9,591 bases of DNA. Origin: CAIOSQ01 sp964434345. GTDB lineage: Bacteria; Pseudomonadota; Alphaproteobacteria; CACIAM-22H2. The position numbers and the translations under genes were made by a program. Shown here piece by piece: positions 1 to 7,065 of the stretch; the first letter of the stretch is position 1, and each line of letters opens with the position of its first letter. The DNA lies in the NCBI GenBank assembly GCA_964434345.1, contig CAYSUY010000163.1:1-9591 (forward strand). The letters are read 5' to 3'. The notes under the pieces were generated by a model. The model had not been told where the DNA came from and did not search any database. It was given only the letters and a program-made list of their open reading frames with translations.

Positions 1-480
1 ATCTCGTCCGAGCTCCCCGAGGTGCTCGGCGTCTCCGACCGGATCGTCGTCATGTTCGGTGGCCGCATCGCCCAGACCGGCGCGCCCGGCGAGATCTACG
101 AGCGTCCGCGCACCATCGAGGTCGCCGGCTTCGTCGGCCGCATCAATCTGATCGAGGGTGTCGTCGCGGCGGACGGCGCGCATGTCGGTCTGCCCTTCGG
201 CGCGATCGCCTCCGATCGCGCGCGCATCGCCGGAACGCGAGTGACCCTTGGCCTGCGCCCCGAGTCGATCGCGCTCTCCGCGCCGGAAAGCGGCGCCGGA
301 TGGCCGGGCCGCGTGACGCAGCGGCACTACACCGGCAATCTCGTCGACTACCGCGTCGCGCTCGCCGGCGACGTGGACCTGCTCGTCCAGGCGATGCCGA
401 GCCAGCGCTTCGCCCCTGGCGACCAGGTGTCGGTCGGCGCCCCCGACGCCGCCTTCGTCGCGTTCGACGGCACCGCATGA
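1..480 (+). CDS. ABC transporter ATP-binding protein, PotA-like, C-terminal part
   Basis: The frame is open from base 1, so the gene starts before the window; 159 residues are visible. From about residue 12 it reads as the end of a PotA/PhnT-type ATPase: SDRIVVM, then GGRIAQTG and EIYERP (the usual link from the ATPase core to the regulatory region), then a C-terminal TOBE_2 domain with LGLRPESIAL near residues 82-91. Such subunits hydrolyse ATP at the inner face of the membrane to drive import through the two permeases encoded directly downstream. The stop overlaps the first permease start (ATGA, 477-480), so the genes are translationally coupled. Oddity: the first ten residues, ISSELPEVLG, match the second ATPase half of RbsA/MglA sugar importers. 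PotA proteins normally have a VTHDQ-type stretch with the switch histidine there. Walker A, Walker B and the signature motif lie outside the window. The substrate cannot be told from this part. Confidence 0.85.
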   Translation: MSSELPEVLGVSDRIVVMFGGRIAQTGAPGEIYERPRTIEVAGFVGRINLIEGVVAADGAHVGLPFGAIASDRARIAGTRVTLGLRPESIALSAPESGAGWPGRVTQRHYTGNLVDYRVALAGDVDLLVQAMPSQRFAPGDQVSVGAPDAAFVAFDGTA

Positions 481-1331
481 TCCTGCGTCCGCAGACCCTG
501 CGCCTCACGCTGCTCGCCCCCGCGGCGATCGTGCTGGTCGTGTTCCTGCTCGTCCCCTACCTGAACATCGTGGTGATGAGCGTCCGGCCCAGCGTCGTCG
601 GCGCGCCCTATGGCGACGGCTTCACCCTTGCCAATTACGGGCGCTTCTTCGCCGATCCCTATTATGTGGCGCAGCTCGTCAACACCTTCGCCATCGCCGC
701 GGCCTCGACGGCGCTCTGCCTGCTGCTCGGCTATCCCGTCGCCTGGCAGCTTGCGCGCGGCCGGACGCGGCTGCGCGCGCTCTACTACGGCATCGTGCTG
801 TCGCCGCTGCTGGTCGGCATCGTCATCCGGTCCTATGGCTGGACGATCCTCCTCGGCAACAACGGGCTCATCAACCGCACGCTGATCGGGATGGGGGCGA
901 TCGATGGCCCCCTGCCGCTGATGTACAACACGCTCGGCATCGTCATCGCGCTGACGCATGTGTTCCTGCCCTTCATGATCCTGCCGATCATGGGGGCGAT
1001 CCAGGGCATCGATCCCGCGCTCGAGAACGCCGCGCGGTCGCTCGGCGCCAGCCGGCGCACCATCTTCCTGCGTGTCAGCCTGCCGTTGTCGATGCCTGGC
1101 GTCCAGGCGGGCTGCATCCTGGTCTTCGTCCTCGCGCTCAGCGCCTATGTCACGCCGCTGCTCATCGGTGGGATGCGGGTCAAGACGCTGGCGGTCAACG
1201 TCGTCGACACGCTCGTCGACCGGTTCAACTGGCCGCTTGGATCGGCCTTCGCCCTGATCCTGGCCGCCGCTGGAGCGATCGCGGTGATCGTCTTCGCCCG
1301 GCTGACCCGCATGAGATGGTTGCACGGATGA
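477..1331 (+). CDS. ABC transporter permease, PotB/PhnU-like
   Basis: This is a 284-residue inner-membrane permease of the binding-protein-dependent type (BPD_transp_1), the usual size for PotB. About six hydrophobic segments are visible, near residues 10-34, 66-90, 102-122, 150-174, 209-232 and 256-275. The EAA loop that docks on the ATPase lies at about 183-204 (ENAARSLGASRR followed by VSLPLS). The ATG at 477 is chosen because it forms an ATGA overlap with the ATPase stop and begins just before the first membrane segment. The frame is open further upstream to 300, but that stretch is arginine-rich shadow of the ATPase gene. No clear Shine-Dalgarno precedes 477, which fits translational coupling. 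It should pair with the next permease as a heterodimeric channel. PotB-class permeases carry polyamines, 2-aminoethylphosphonate, Fe3+ or other small solutes; the sequence alone does not choose among them. Confidence 0.92.
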   Translation: MILRPQTLRLTLLAPAAIVLVVFLLVPYLNIVVMSVRPSVVGAPYGDGFTLANYGRFFADPYYVAQLVNTFAIAAASTALCLLLGYPVAWQLARGRTRLRALYYGIVLSPLLVGIVIRSYGWTILLGNNGLINRTLIGMGAIDGPLPLMYNTLGIVIALTHVFLPFMILPIMGAIQGIDPALENAARSLGASRRTIFLRVSLPLSMPGVQAGCILVFVLALSAYVTPLLIGGMRVKTLAVNVVDTLVDRFNWPLGSAFALILAAAGAIAVIVFARLTRMRWLHG

Positions 1332-2113
1332 TCGCCTCGCGCATGCTCTCGGGCTTCTGCCTGCTGATCTACGCCTTCCTGCTTGCGCCGATCGTCATCG
1401 TCGCGGTCGCGTCGCTGAACGACGGCGCCTTCCTCACCTTTCCGCCCAAGGCGCTGTCCTTGCGCTGGTACGTCGTGTTCTTCGAAAACGAGGTGTTCAT
1501 GCGCGCCATCCGCACCTCGCTCTGGGTGGCGAGCGTGGCGACGGCGATTTCCGGCGTGATCGGCACCGCGGCGGCGATCTACTACGTCCAGTATGCGGGG
1601 CGCTGGCGCCCGACGCTGCGCCTCGCGATGCTGTCGCCGCTGCTGCTGCCCGAGATCCTGACCGCGATCGCGCTGCTCTTCTTCGTCTACCAGATCGGCA
1701 TCGGCACCCGGACCATGGCCGGGATGATCGTCGGCCACGTCGTCATCACCATGCCCTTCGTGTTCATCAACGTCGTCGCGTCGATGGAAAGCTACGATCC
1801 TGCCTGGACGCTCGCTGCGCGTTCGCTCGGGGCCGGCGGCTTCACCCGCCTGCGCCGGATCATCCTGCCGCTGATCAAGCCGGGCGTGATCGGCGGTTGT
1901 CTCTTCGCCTTCATCGCCTCCTTCGACACCTTCACGATCTCCTTCTTCCTGAAGGGCATCGGGTTCTCGACGCTGCCGATCCAGCTGCTCGACTATCTGC
2001 GCACCAACTTCACGCCCGAGGCGGCGGCGGTCGCGACGCTCAGCGTCGTGCTCACGATCGTCGTGGTGTTCGTCACCGAACGTCTTCTCGGGCTGCGCAT
2101 TCACCGGTTCTGA
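1316..2113 (+). CDS. ABC transporter permease, PotC/PhnV-like
   Basis: This is a 265-residue permease, the second membrane subunit of the same importer. Hydrophobic segments lie near residues 12-33, 68-92, 103-125, 135-156, 190-212 and 237-256. The EAA loop is at about 164-190 (WTLAARSLGAGG, then IILPLIKPG). FDTFTISFFLKG at about 203-214 corresponds to the conserved PotC-type stretch after the loop. The start is uncertain. ATG 1316 gives the longest frame. ATG 1328 forms an ATGA overlap (1328-1331) with the previous stop, exactly like the preceding gene pair, and gives 261 residues; it is at least as likely. Neither has a strong Shine-Dalgarno. The gene ends nine bases before the convergent - strand stop. 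No binding protein for this importer is visible, so it is probably encoded to the left of the window. Confidence 0.92.
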   Translation: MVARMIASRMLSGFCLLIYAFLLAPIVIVAVASLNDGAFLTFPPKALSLRWYVVFFENEVFMRAIRTSLWVASVATAISGVIGTAAAIYYVQYAGRWRPTLRLAMLSPLLLPEILTAIALLFFVYQIGIGTRTMAGMIVGHVVITMPFVFINVVASMESYDPAWTLAARSLGAGGFTRLRRIILPLIKPGVIGGCLFAFIASFDTFTISFFLKGIGFSTLPIQLLDYLRTNFTPEAAAVATLSVVLTIVVVFVTERLLGLRIHRF

Positions 2114-2116
2114 GCC

Positions 2117-2133
2117 CGGCGGTCACTCCGCCG
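2117..2133. terminator. Hairpin at the convergent gene junction
   Basis: CGGCGG (2117-2122), the loop TCACT (2123-2127) and CCGCCG (2128-2133) form a perfect 6-bp GC-only stem. It starts four bases after the + strand permease stop, and its loop carries the - strand oxidoreductase stop codon (TCA at 2123-2125). The position suits a shared, bidirectional end of transcription. There is no T-tract on either side, so it is not a classical intrinsic terminator. Short GC stems are also common by chance in DNA of this composition. Confidence 0.35.
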
Positions 2134-5100
2134 CGTCGCGTGCCGTGGCCAGTCGGTCCAGCAGAGCCACGCGCGCATGTGCCGCCGTTTCCGCCGCCGC
2201 GCGCTTGACATGGCCGAACCCGCGGATGCGCTCGGGCAGCGCGGCGAGTTGCACCGCCAGGGCATGGGTCCGCGGGTCAAGCCCGGCGGCGAGCGTCTCG
2301 ATGTCGGCGACATAGGCTGCGAGCAGCGCGCGCTCCAGCCGGCGGTCGGCGGTCCTGCCGAAGGGGTCGAAGGGCGTACCGCGCAGGACCTTGAGCCGCG
2401 CGAGCAGTCCGAACGCGTGCCGCATCCAGGGCCCGAAGGCGAGCTTCGCCGGCGCGCCCGTGCGCGGATCGCGACGTCGCACGAAGGGCGGCGACAGGTG
2501 GTAGTGCAGCCGGTACGGCCCCGCGAACATCGCGTCCAGCCTGGCCGCGAAGTCGGGATCTGCGTGGAGGCGCGCGACCTCGTACTCGTCCTTGTAGGCC
2601 ATCAGGCGGAAGGCGTTGCGCGCCACCGCCATGGCGAAGCCCTGCCGTCCGGGCGTCCGCGCCGCTTCGGCCGCGCGCGCGGTCGCGACCAGGGCGCGGT
2701 AGCGGGCCGCGTATGCCGCGTCCTGATAGGCGGTCAGGAAGGCGGCGCGCCGCTCGACCGTCGCGTCGAGGGTTTCCGGCGGGGCCGGGGCCGCGCCTGG
2801 GGCGGGTGATGCCGATCCGGCGGCGAGCGTGCGTCCCCAGGCGAAGGCCGCGCGGTTCGTGGCGGCGGCGACTCCGTTGAGGTCGATCGCCCGCTCGAGC
2901 GCGGCGCGCGAGACGGGAACCAGGCCCTTCTGCCAGGCCGCGCCCAGCAGGACCATGTTGGCGGCGATCGCGTCGCCCAGATTGTCCGTCGCGACGCGCG
3001 TGGCCGCCAGGAAATCGGCGTCGGCAGTGGCCTCGCGGATGGCGCCGCGCATCGCCTCGGCACGAAAATCGATTGCCCCGTCGCGTACGAAGCCGGCGGT
3101 GGGCGCGATGTCGTCGTCGATCACCGCGCGGCTGCGGTCGCGCGACAGCGTCGCGAGCGCGCGGTCCGAGGCGGCCACGACCATGTCGCAGCCGAGCAGC
3201 AGGTCGGTCTGTCCGGTTCCGATCCGCACGGCGTCGAGTCCCGCGCGATCCGGCGCGATGCGCAGATGCGAGACCACGGCACCGTTTTTCTGCGCGATCC
3301 CGGTCTGGTCCAGGCACAGCACCGCGCGGCCGTCGAGATGTGCGGCCATCGCGAGGATCTGGCTCGTCGTCACGACTCCCGTGCCCCCGATGCCGGCCAG
3401 GAAGATGTTCCAGGCCCCGCCGAGCCGGGGCAAGGCGGGTTCCGGAAGCTCCGCTGCGGCCGGTGGCGCGGTGCCGGTCGCCGATGCGCGCGGCGTGCCG
3501 CCTTCGACCGTCACGAAGCTCGGGCAGAAGCCCTTCACGCAGGACAGGTCCGCGTTGCAGCTCGACTGGTTGACGCGGCGCTTGCGGCCGAACGGCGTCT
3601 CGAGCGGCTCGATCGCGATGCAGTTGGACACCGTCGAACAATCGCCGCAGCCCTCGCAGACCAGCTCGTTGATGACCGCGCGCCGGGCGGGGTCGACCAT
3701 GCTGCCGCGCTTGCGGCGGCGGCGCTTCTCCGCCGCGCAGACCTGGTCGTAGACGATCGCGGTGACGCCGGCGACGTCGCGCAGGCTGCGCTGCACGGCG
3801 TCGAGCGCGTCGCGCGGATGGAGCTCGATGCCGGCCGGCAGCGCGCCCGCGAGGAGCTCCGGCCGTTCCGAGACCACGGCGACGCGCGCGACGCCTTCGG
3901 CGAGGAGCTGGCTGGCGACCATCGGCACGGACATCAGCCCGTCGACCGGCTGGCCGCCGGTCATCGCCACCGCGTCGTTGTAGAGGATCTTGTAGGTCGC
4001 GTTGACGCCCGCGCCGATCGCGGCGCGGATCGCGAGGATGCCGGAATGGAAATACGTCCCGTCGCCCATGTTGACGAAGATGTGCCGCTCGTCGGTGAAC
4101 GGCGCGATCCCGGTCCAGGACACGCCTTCTGCGCCCATCTGGGTATAGGTGGCGGTCTGCCGGTCCATGGCGACGGCCATCATGTGGCAGCCAATTCCCG
4201 TCGACGCGCGGCTGCCCTCCGGGACATGCGTCGAGACGCTGTGCGGGCATCCCGCGCAGTAATACGCCTCGCGCGCGGGAAGACCGCCGGCTCCCGCCGG
4301 ACGCCGGCGCTCCATCGCGTCCAGCCGCTCGAGCGCCGTGTCCAGCGTGGCGTCGCGGATCGCAAGCCGTGCGGCGATGGCGCGGGCCACGCGCGCCGGG
4401 TCGAGTTCCCCTTCGTCGGGGAGCAGCGGCGCGCCGTGCGGATCGGTCTTGCCGGAGACACGCGGCCGTCCGCTTCCGGCGCGGTTGTAGAGGATCGCCT
4501 TGATCTGGTCCTCGATGACCGGACGTTTCTCCTCGACCACCAGGATCTCCTCGAGGCCGTCGGCGAATTCGGCGATGCCTTCGGGCTCCAGCGGCCAGAC
4601 GAGGCCGATCTTGTAGAGACGGATGCCCATCGCCGCGGCGCGATTCTCGTCGAGGCCGAGCAGCCGCAGCGCGCCGAGCAGATCGAGCCAGGACTTTCCC
4701 GCGGCCGCGATGCCGAGCCGAGCCGGGCCTTCATGGCCGACGCGCCGGTCGATGCGATTGGCGCGCGCGAAGGCGGCCACGGCGCGCAGCTTGTGCCGCA
4801 GCAGGCGTCGTTCCATCGCGTGCGCGCCATCGGGCCAGCGCGGCCCGAGCCCGTCCGGCGGCAGATCGATGTCGGGAACGCGGATCACCAGGCGATCGGG
4901 ATCGACATCGACGCTCGCCGTGCACTCGACGATGTCGGTCTGGCACTTGAACCCGACCCACAGCCCGGTCGCCCGGCTCATCGCCCAGCCGAGCAGTCCA
5001 TAGTCGAGATATTCGCCGACACCGCCCGCTGCCAGCATCGGCACCATCGCGGAGATCAGGTTGTGTTCGCTCTGATGCGGGATCGTGGAGGAGACCGCGT

Positions 5101-5542
5101 TGTGGTCGTCGCCCGCGAGGAGCAGCACGCCGCCATGGCGCGCGACGCCGAAGGCGTTGGCGTGACGGATCGCGTCGAGGCTGCGGTCGACGCCCGGTCC
5201 CTTGCCGTACCACATCGCGAAGACGCCGTCGTGGCGGGCGCCGGGCGAGATCGCGAGCTGCTGGGTCCCCCAGACTGCGGTGGCGGCGAGGTCCTCGTTG
5301 ACGCCCGGGCGGAAGACGATGCGATGCCGCTCGAGATGAGGGCGCGCGCGCTGCATCTCGCGGTCGAGCCCCGCGAGCGGCGAGCCGCGATAGCCGGACA
5401 CGAACCCGGCCGTGTCGAGCCCGGCCGCCGCGTCGCGCCGGCGCTGCATCATCGGCAGCCGCACCAGTGCCTGCACGCCGGAGAGCAGCACCCGGCCGCG
5501 CTCCAGCACGTAGCGATCGTCGAGCGAGGCGTGCAGGCTCAT
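2123..5542 (-). CDS. Fused indolepyruvate:ferredoxin oxidoreductase family protein
   Basis: This is a 1139-residue protein, the normal size for the fused IorA+IorB enzymes of aerobic proteobacteria. These use thiamine diphosphate and Fe-S clusters to convert 2-oxoacids (indolepyruvate, phenylpyruvate and similar) plus CoA to acyl-CoA, CO2 and reduced ferredoxin. Visible in order: a pyrimidine-binding TPP domain (GFVSGYRGSPLAGLD 46-60, FRPGVNEDLA 77-86); a pyrophosphate-binding TPP domain with CAGCPH 429-434 and GDGTYFHSG 493-501 followed by YNDAVAMTGGQ 521-531 (Mg/TPP loop); a cysteine region C629-x2-C632-x2-C635-x5-C641, plus C662, C668 and C673; a gamma-type domain with GIGGTGVVTTSQ 717-728 and LDQTGIAQKNG 744-754; and a C-terminal DUF6537-like region from about 930 to the end. 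The ATG at 5542 is preceded by GGAG (5550-5553) at 7-nt spacing and overlaps the FAD-enzyme stop (ATGA), implying coupled synthesis. The frame continues upstream to 6655, but only as a shadow. Substrate specificity is inferred, not seen. Confidence 0.93.
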   Translation of the reverse strand: MSLHASLDDRYVLERGRVLLSGVQALVRLPMMQRRRDAAAGLDTAGFVSGYRGSPLAGLDREMQRARPHLERHRIVFRPGVNEDLAATAVWGTQQLAISPGARHDGVFAMWYGKGPGVDRSLDAIRHANAFGVARHGGVLLLAGDDHNAVSSTIPHQSEHNLISAMVPMLAAGGVGEYLDYGLLGWAMSRATGLWVGFKCQTDIVECTASVDVDPDRLVIRVPDIDLPPDGLGPRWPDGAHAMERRLLRHKLRAVAAFARANRIDRRVGHEGPARLGIAAAGKSWLDLLGALRLLGLDENRAAAMGIRLYKIGLVWPLEPEGIAEFADGLEEILVVEEKRPVIEDQIKAILYNRAGSGRPRVSGKTDPHGAPLLPDEGELDPARVARAIAARLAIRDATLDTALERLDAMERRRPAGAGGLPAREAYYCAGCPHSVSTHVPEGSRASTGIGCHMMAVAMDRQTATYTQMGAEGVSWTGIAPFTDERHIFVNMGDGTYFHSGILAIRAAIGAGVNATYKILYNDAVAMTGGQPVDGLMSVPMVASQLLAEGVARVAVVSERPELLAGALPAGIELHPRDALDAVQRSLRDVAGVTAIVYDQVCAAEKRRRRKRGSMVDPARRAVINELVCEGCGDCSTVSNCIAIEPLETPFGRKRRVNQSSCNADLSCVKGFCPSFVTVEGGTPRASATGTAPPAAAELPEPALPRLGGAWNIFLAGIGGTGVVTTSQILAMAAHLDGRAVLCLDQTGIAQKNGAVVSHLRIAPDRAGLDAVRIGTGQTDLLLGCDMVVAASDRALATLSRDRSRAVIDDDIAPTAGFVRDGAIDFRAEAMRGAIREATADADFLAATRVATDNLGDAIAANMVLLGAAWQKGLVPVSRAALERAIDLNGVAAATNRAAFAWGRTLAAGSASPAPGAAPAPPETLDATVERRAAFLTAYQDAAYAARYRALVATARAAEAARTPGRQGFAMAVARNAFRLMAYKDEYEVARLHADPDFAARLDAMFAGPYRLHYHLSPPFVRRRDPRTGAPAKLAFGPWMRHAFGLLARLKVLRGTPFDPFGRTADRRLERALLAAYVADIETLAAGLDPRTHALAVQLAALPERIRGFGHVKRAAAETAAHARVALLDRLATARDAAE

Positions 5543-7002
5543 GCGGCCGCTCCATCCGGCACCGGATCGAACACGCGGCCCGGATTGAGGATGCCGTGCG
5601 GGTCGAGGGCGCGCTTCAGCCGCCGCATCGTGGATATCTCCGCGGCGCTGCGCGACAGGGGCAGGCGGGATTTCTTGTCGAGGCCGATGCCATGCTCGGC
5701 CGCGATCGAACCGCCCATGTCGGCGACGAGGCGATAGACGGTCTCCGTGACCCGCGGCTCCGCGCTTTCGACGATGTAGTGCAGGTTGCCGTCTCCGAAA
5801 TGGCCGAAGACCAGGATGCGCGCGCCGGGATCGATCGTCGCGATCGCCGTCTCCGCCCGCGCCAGGAATTCCGGCTGCCGGTCGATGGCCACCGAGATGT
5901 CGTGGCCCTGGGTCGGACCGCAGGCCCTGCCGAGATAGGCGCCAGCCTGCTCGCGCACGCCCCAGAACGCGGCCGCTTCGCGTCCGGAGGCCGCGATCAG
6001 CGTCTGCGCGAGGAGGCCATCCTCGATCGCCAGCGCCAGCGTCGACTCGAAGCGGGCGCGGTCGGCATCGGGGTCGTGGCCCTGGATTTCGATCAGCGCG
6101 TAGAGCGGTGCGCCGGACGCGATGGGGCTGCGCGCCGCGCTCCAGGACGCGACGGCATCGTGGAGCACGCCGCCGATCGCCTCGAAGGCCGTAAGCCCCG
6201 GTCCGAACGCGTCGCGCAGCCGCATCAGCGCCTCGAGCGCCGCCTGTGGCGAGGCGACCGCGGCCAGCGCGAGGCAGGACCCGGGTGGCCGCGGATGCAG
6301 GCGCAGGCGCGCGCGCGTCACGACGCCGAGCGTGCCCTCGCTGCCGATGAAGATCTGCTTGAGGTCGTAGCCGGCATTGTCCTTGGCGAGGCCGGTCAGG
6401 GACGAGAGCACCGTGCCGTCGGCGAGGACGACCTCCAGCCCGGCAACCTGCGCGCGGAACATGCCGTAGCGCAGCACCCTGATGCCGCCGGCATTGGTGG
6501 CGACATTGCCGCCGATGGTGCAGGACCCGCGCGCGGCGATATCGACGCCGAGCATCAGTCCCGCATCCAGGGCGACATCCTGGACCGCCTGCAGCGTCGC
6601 GCCGGCTTCGGCGAGCACGCTCGCGCCCACGCGTTCGGGCGTGCCAACGCGGCACATGCGCTCCAGCGACAGCACGGCCTCGCCCGCGAGCGGCCGTGCC
6701 GCGCCCGCGAAGCCGGTGAGGCCGCCCTGCACGACGAGCGGCTGGCGCAGGGCATCGCAGATCGCGAGGATGCGCGACACCTCCGCGGTGTCGCGCGGTC
6801 GCAGCACGAGGTCGGGCAGGGCGCCGGTGGGGCCATTGGCGTCGCCGCGCCGCCGCTCGGGAATCTCGGCGCCGCGCTGCACGGCGTGCGGGCCGACCGC
6901 GCGCGCGACCGCGTCGATCAGGCCCGCGTGCACGGGCGTGGCGTGCGCCGTCTGCGGGCCGGTCGCGACGCCGGCGATGTCCAGATCCGTGATGCCTGCC
7001 AA
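5539..7002 (-). CDS. FAD-linked 2-hydroxyacid dehydrogenase (GlcD / D-lactate dehydrogenase type)
   Basis: This is a 487-residue FAD-binding oxidoreductase of the PCMH/VAO fold, the family of GlcD, D-lactate dehydrogenase (LDHD/Dld) and D-2-hydroxyglutarate dehydrogenase. It is predicted to oxidise a D-2-hydroxyacid to the 2-oxoacid. The FAD domain spans about 65-235, with QGGLTGFAG 92-100, IGGNVATNAGG 163-173 and GSEGTLGVVT 220-229. The C-terminal domain carries HFGDGNLHY 401-409 (H401 and H408, metal/substrate site), EHGIG 436-440 and DPHGILNPGRVF 467-478. Position 410 is Ile. D-2-hydroxyglutarate dehydrogenases have Asn there, so the motif is closer to LDHD/GlcD. The start is TTG, supported by GGAG (7009-7012) six bases upstream; no ATG occurs nearby in frame. 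It lies 63 bases after the phosphonopyruvate-hydrolase-like gene and overlaps the oxidoreductase start by four bases, so its 2-oxoacid product may feed that enzyme. The exact substrate is unknown. Confidence 0.9.
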   Translation of the reverse strand: MAGITDLDIAGVATGPQTAHATPVHAGLIDAVARAVGPHAVQRGAEIPERRRGDANGPTGALPDLVLRPRDTAEVSRILAICDALRQPLVVQGGLTGFAGAARPLAGEAVLSLERMCRVGTPERVGASVLAEAGATLQAVQDVALDAGLMLGVDIAARGSCTIGGNVATNAGGIRVLRYGMFRAQVAGLEVVLADGTVLSSLTGLAKDNAGYDLKQIFIGSEGTLGVVTRARLRLHPRPPGSCLALAAVASPQAALEALMRLRDAFGPGLTAFEAIGGVLHDAVASWSAARSPIASGAPLYALIEIQGHDPDADRARFESTLALAIEDGLLAQTLIAASGREAAAFWGVREQAGAYLGRACGPTQGHDISVAIDRQPEFLARAETAIATIDPGARILVFGHFGDGNLHYIVESAEPRVTETVYRLVADMGGSIAAEHGIGLDKKSRLPLSRSAAEISTMRRLKRALDPHGILNPGRVFDPVPDGAAA

Positions 7003-7008
7003 TCCCCG

Positions 7009-7012
7009 CTCC
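7009..7012 (-). promoter_or_regulatory. Ribosome binding site for the TTG-started FAD enzyme
   Basis: GGAG on the - strand, six bases upstream of TTG 7002-7000. It decides the start: there is no ATG or GTG close by in frame, and the next in-frame codon of note upstream is the TGA that ends the previous gene (7068-7066). Confidence 0.6.
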
Positions 7013-7065
7013 GCGCGTGCGGCGGCACGATAGGCCCTGGCCCCGGCGCGATCAATGTGTCGCGC

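Noticed and set aside
300..476. N-terminal extension of the first permease to 343 residues
   Set aside because: The added sequence is Arg/Pro-rich shadow of the ATPase TOBE domain; ATG 477 gives a normal permease start and the ATGA coupling.
3266..5737. Long open frame on the + strand (about 820 residues) opposite the fused oxidoreductase
   Set aside because: Rich in Arg, His, Asp and Ala with no recognisable motif. It is the shadow expected opposite a high-GC gene whose - strand protein has clear TPP, Fe-S and gamma-domain motifs.
5543..6655. N-terminal extension of the fused oxidoreductase frame to 1510 residues
   Set aside because: The extra 371 residues are arginine-rich shadow of the FAD gene. 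ATG 5542 has a GGAG site, gives the normal family length and begins a typical IOR N-terminus.
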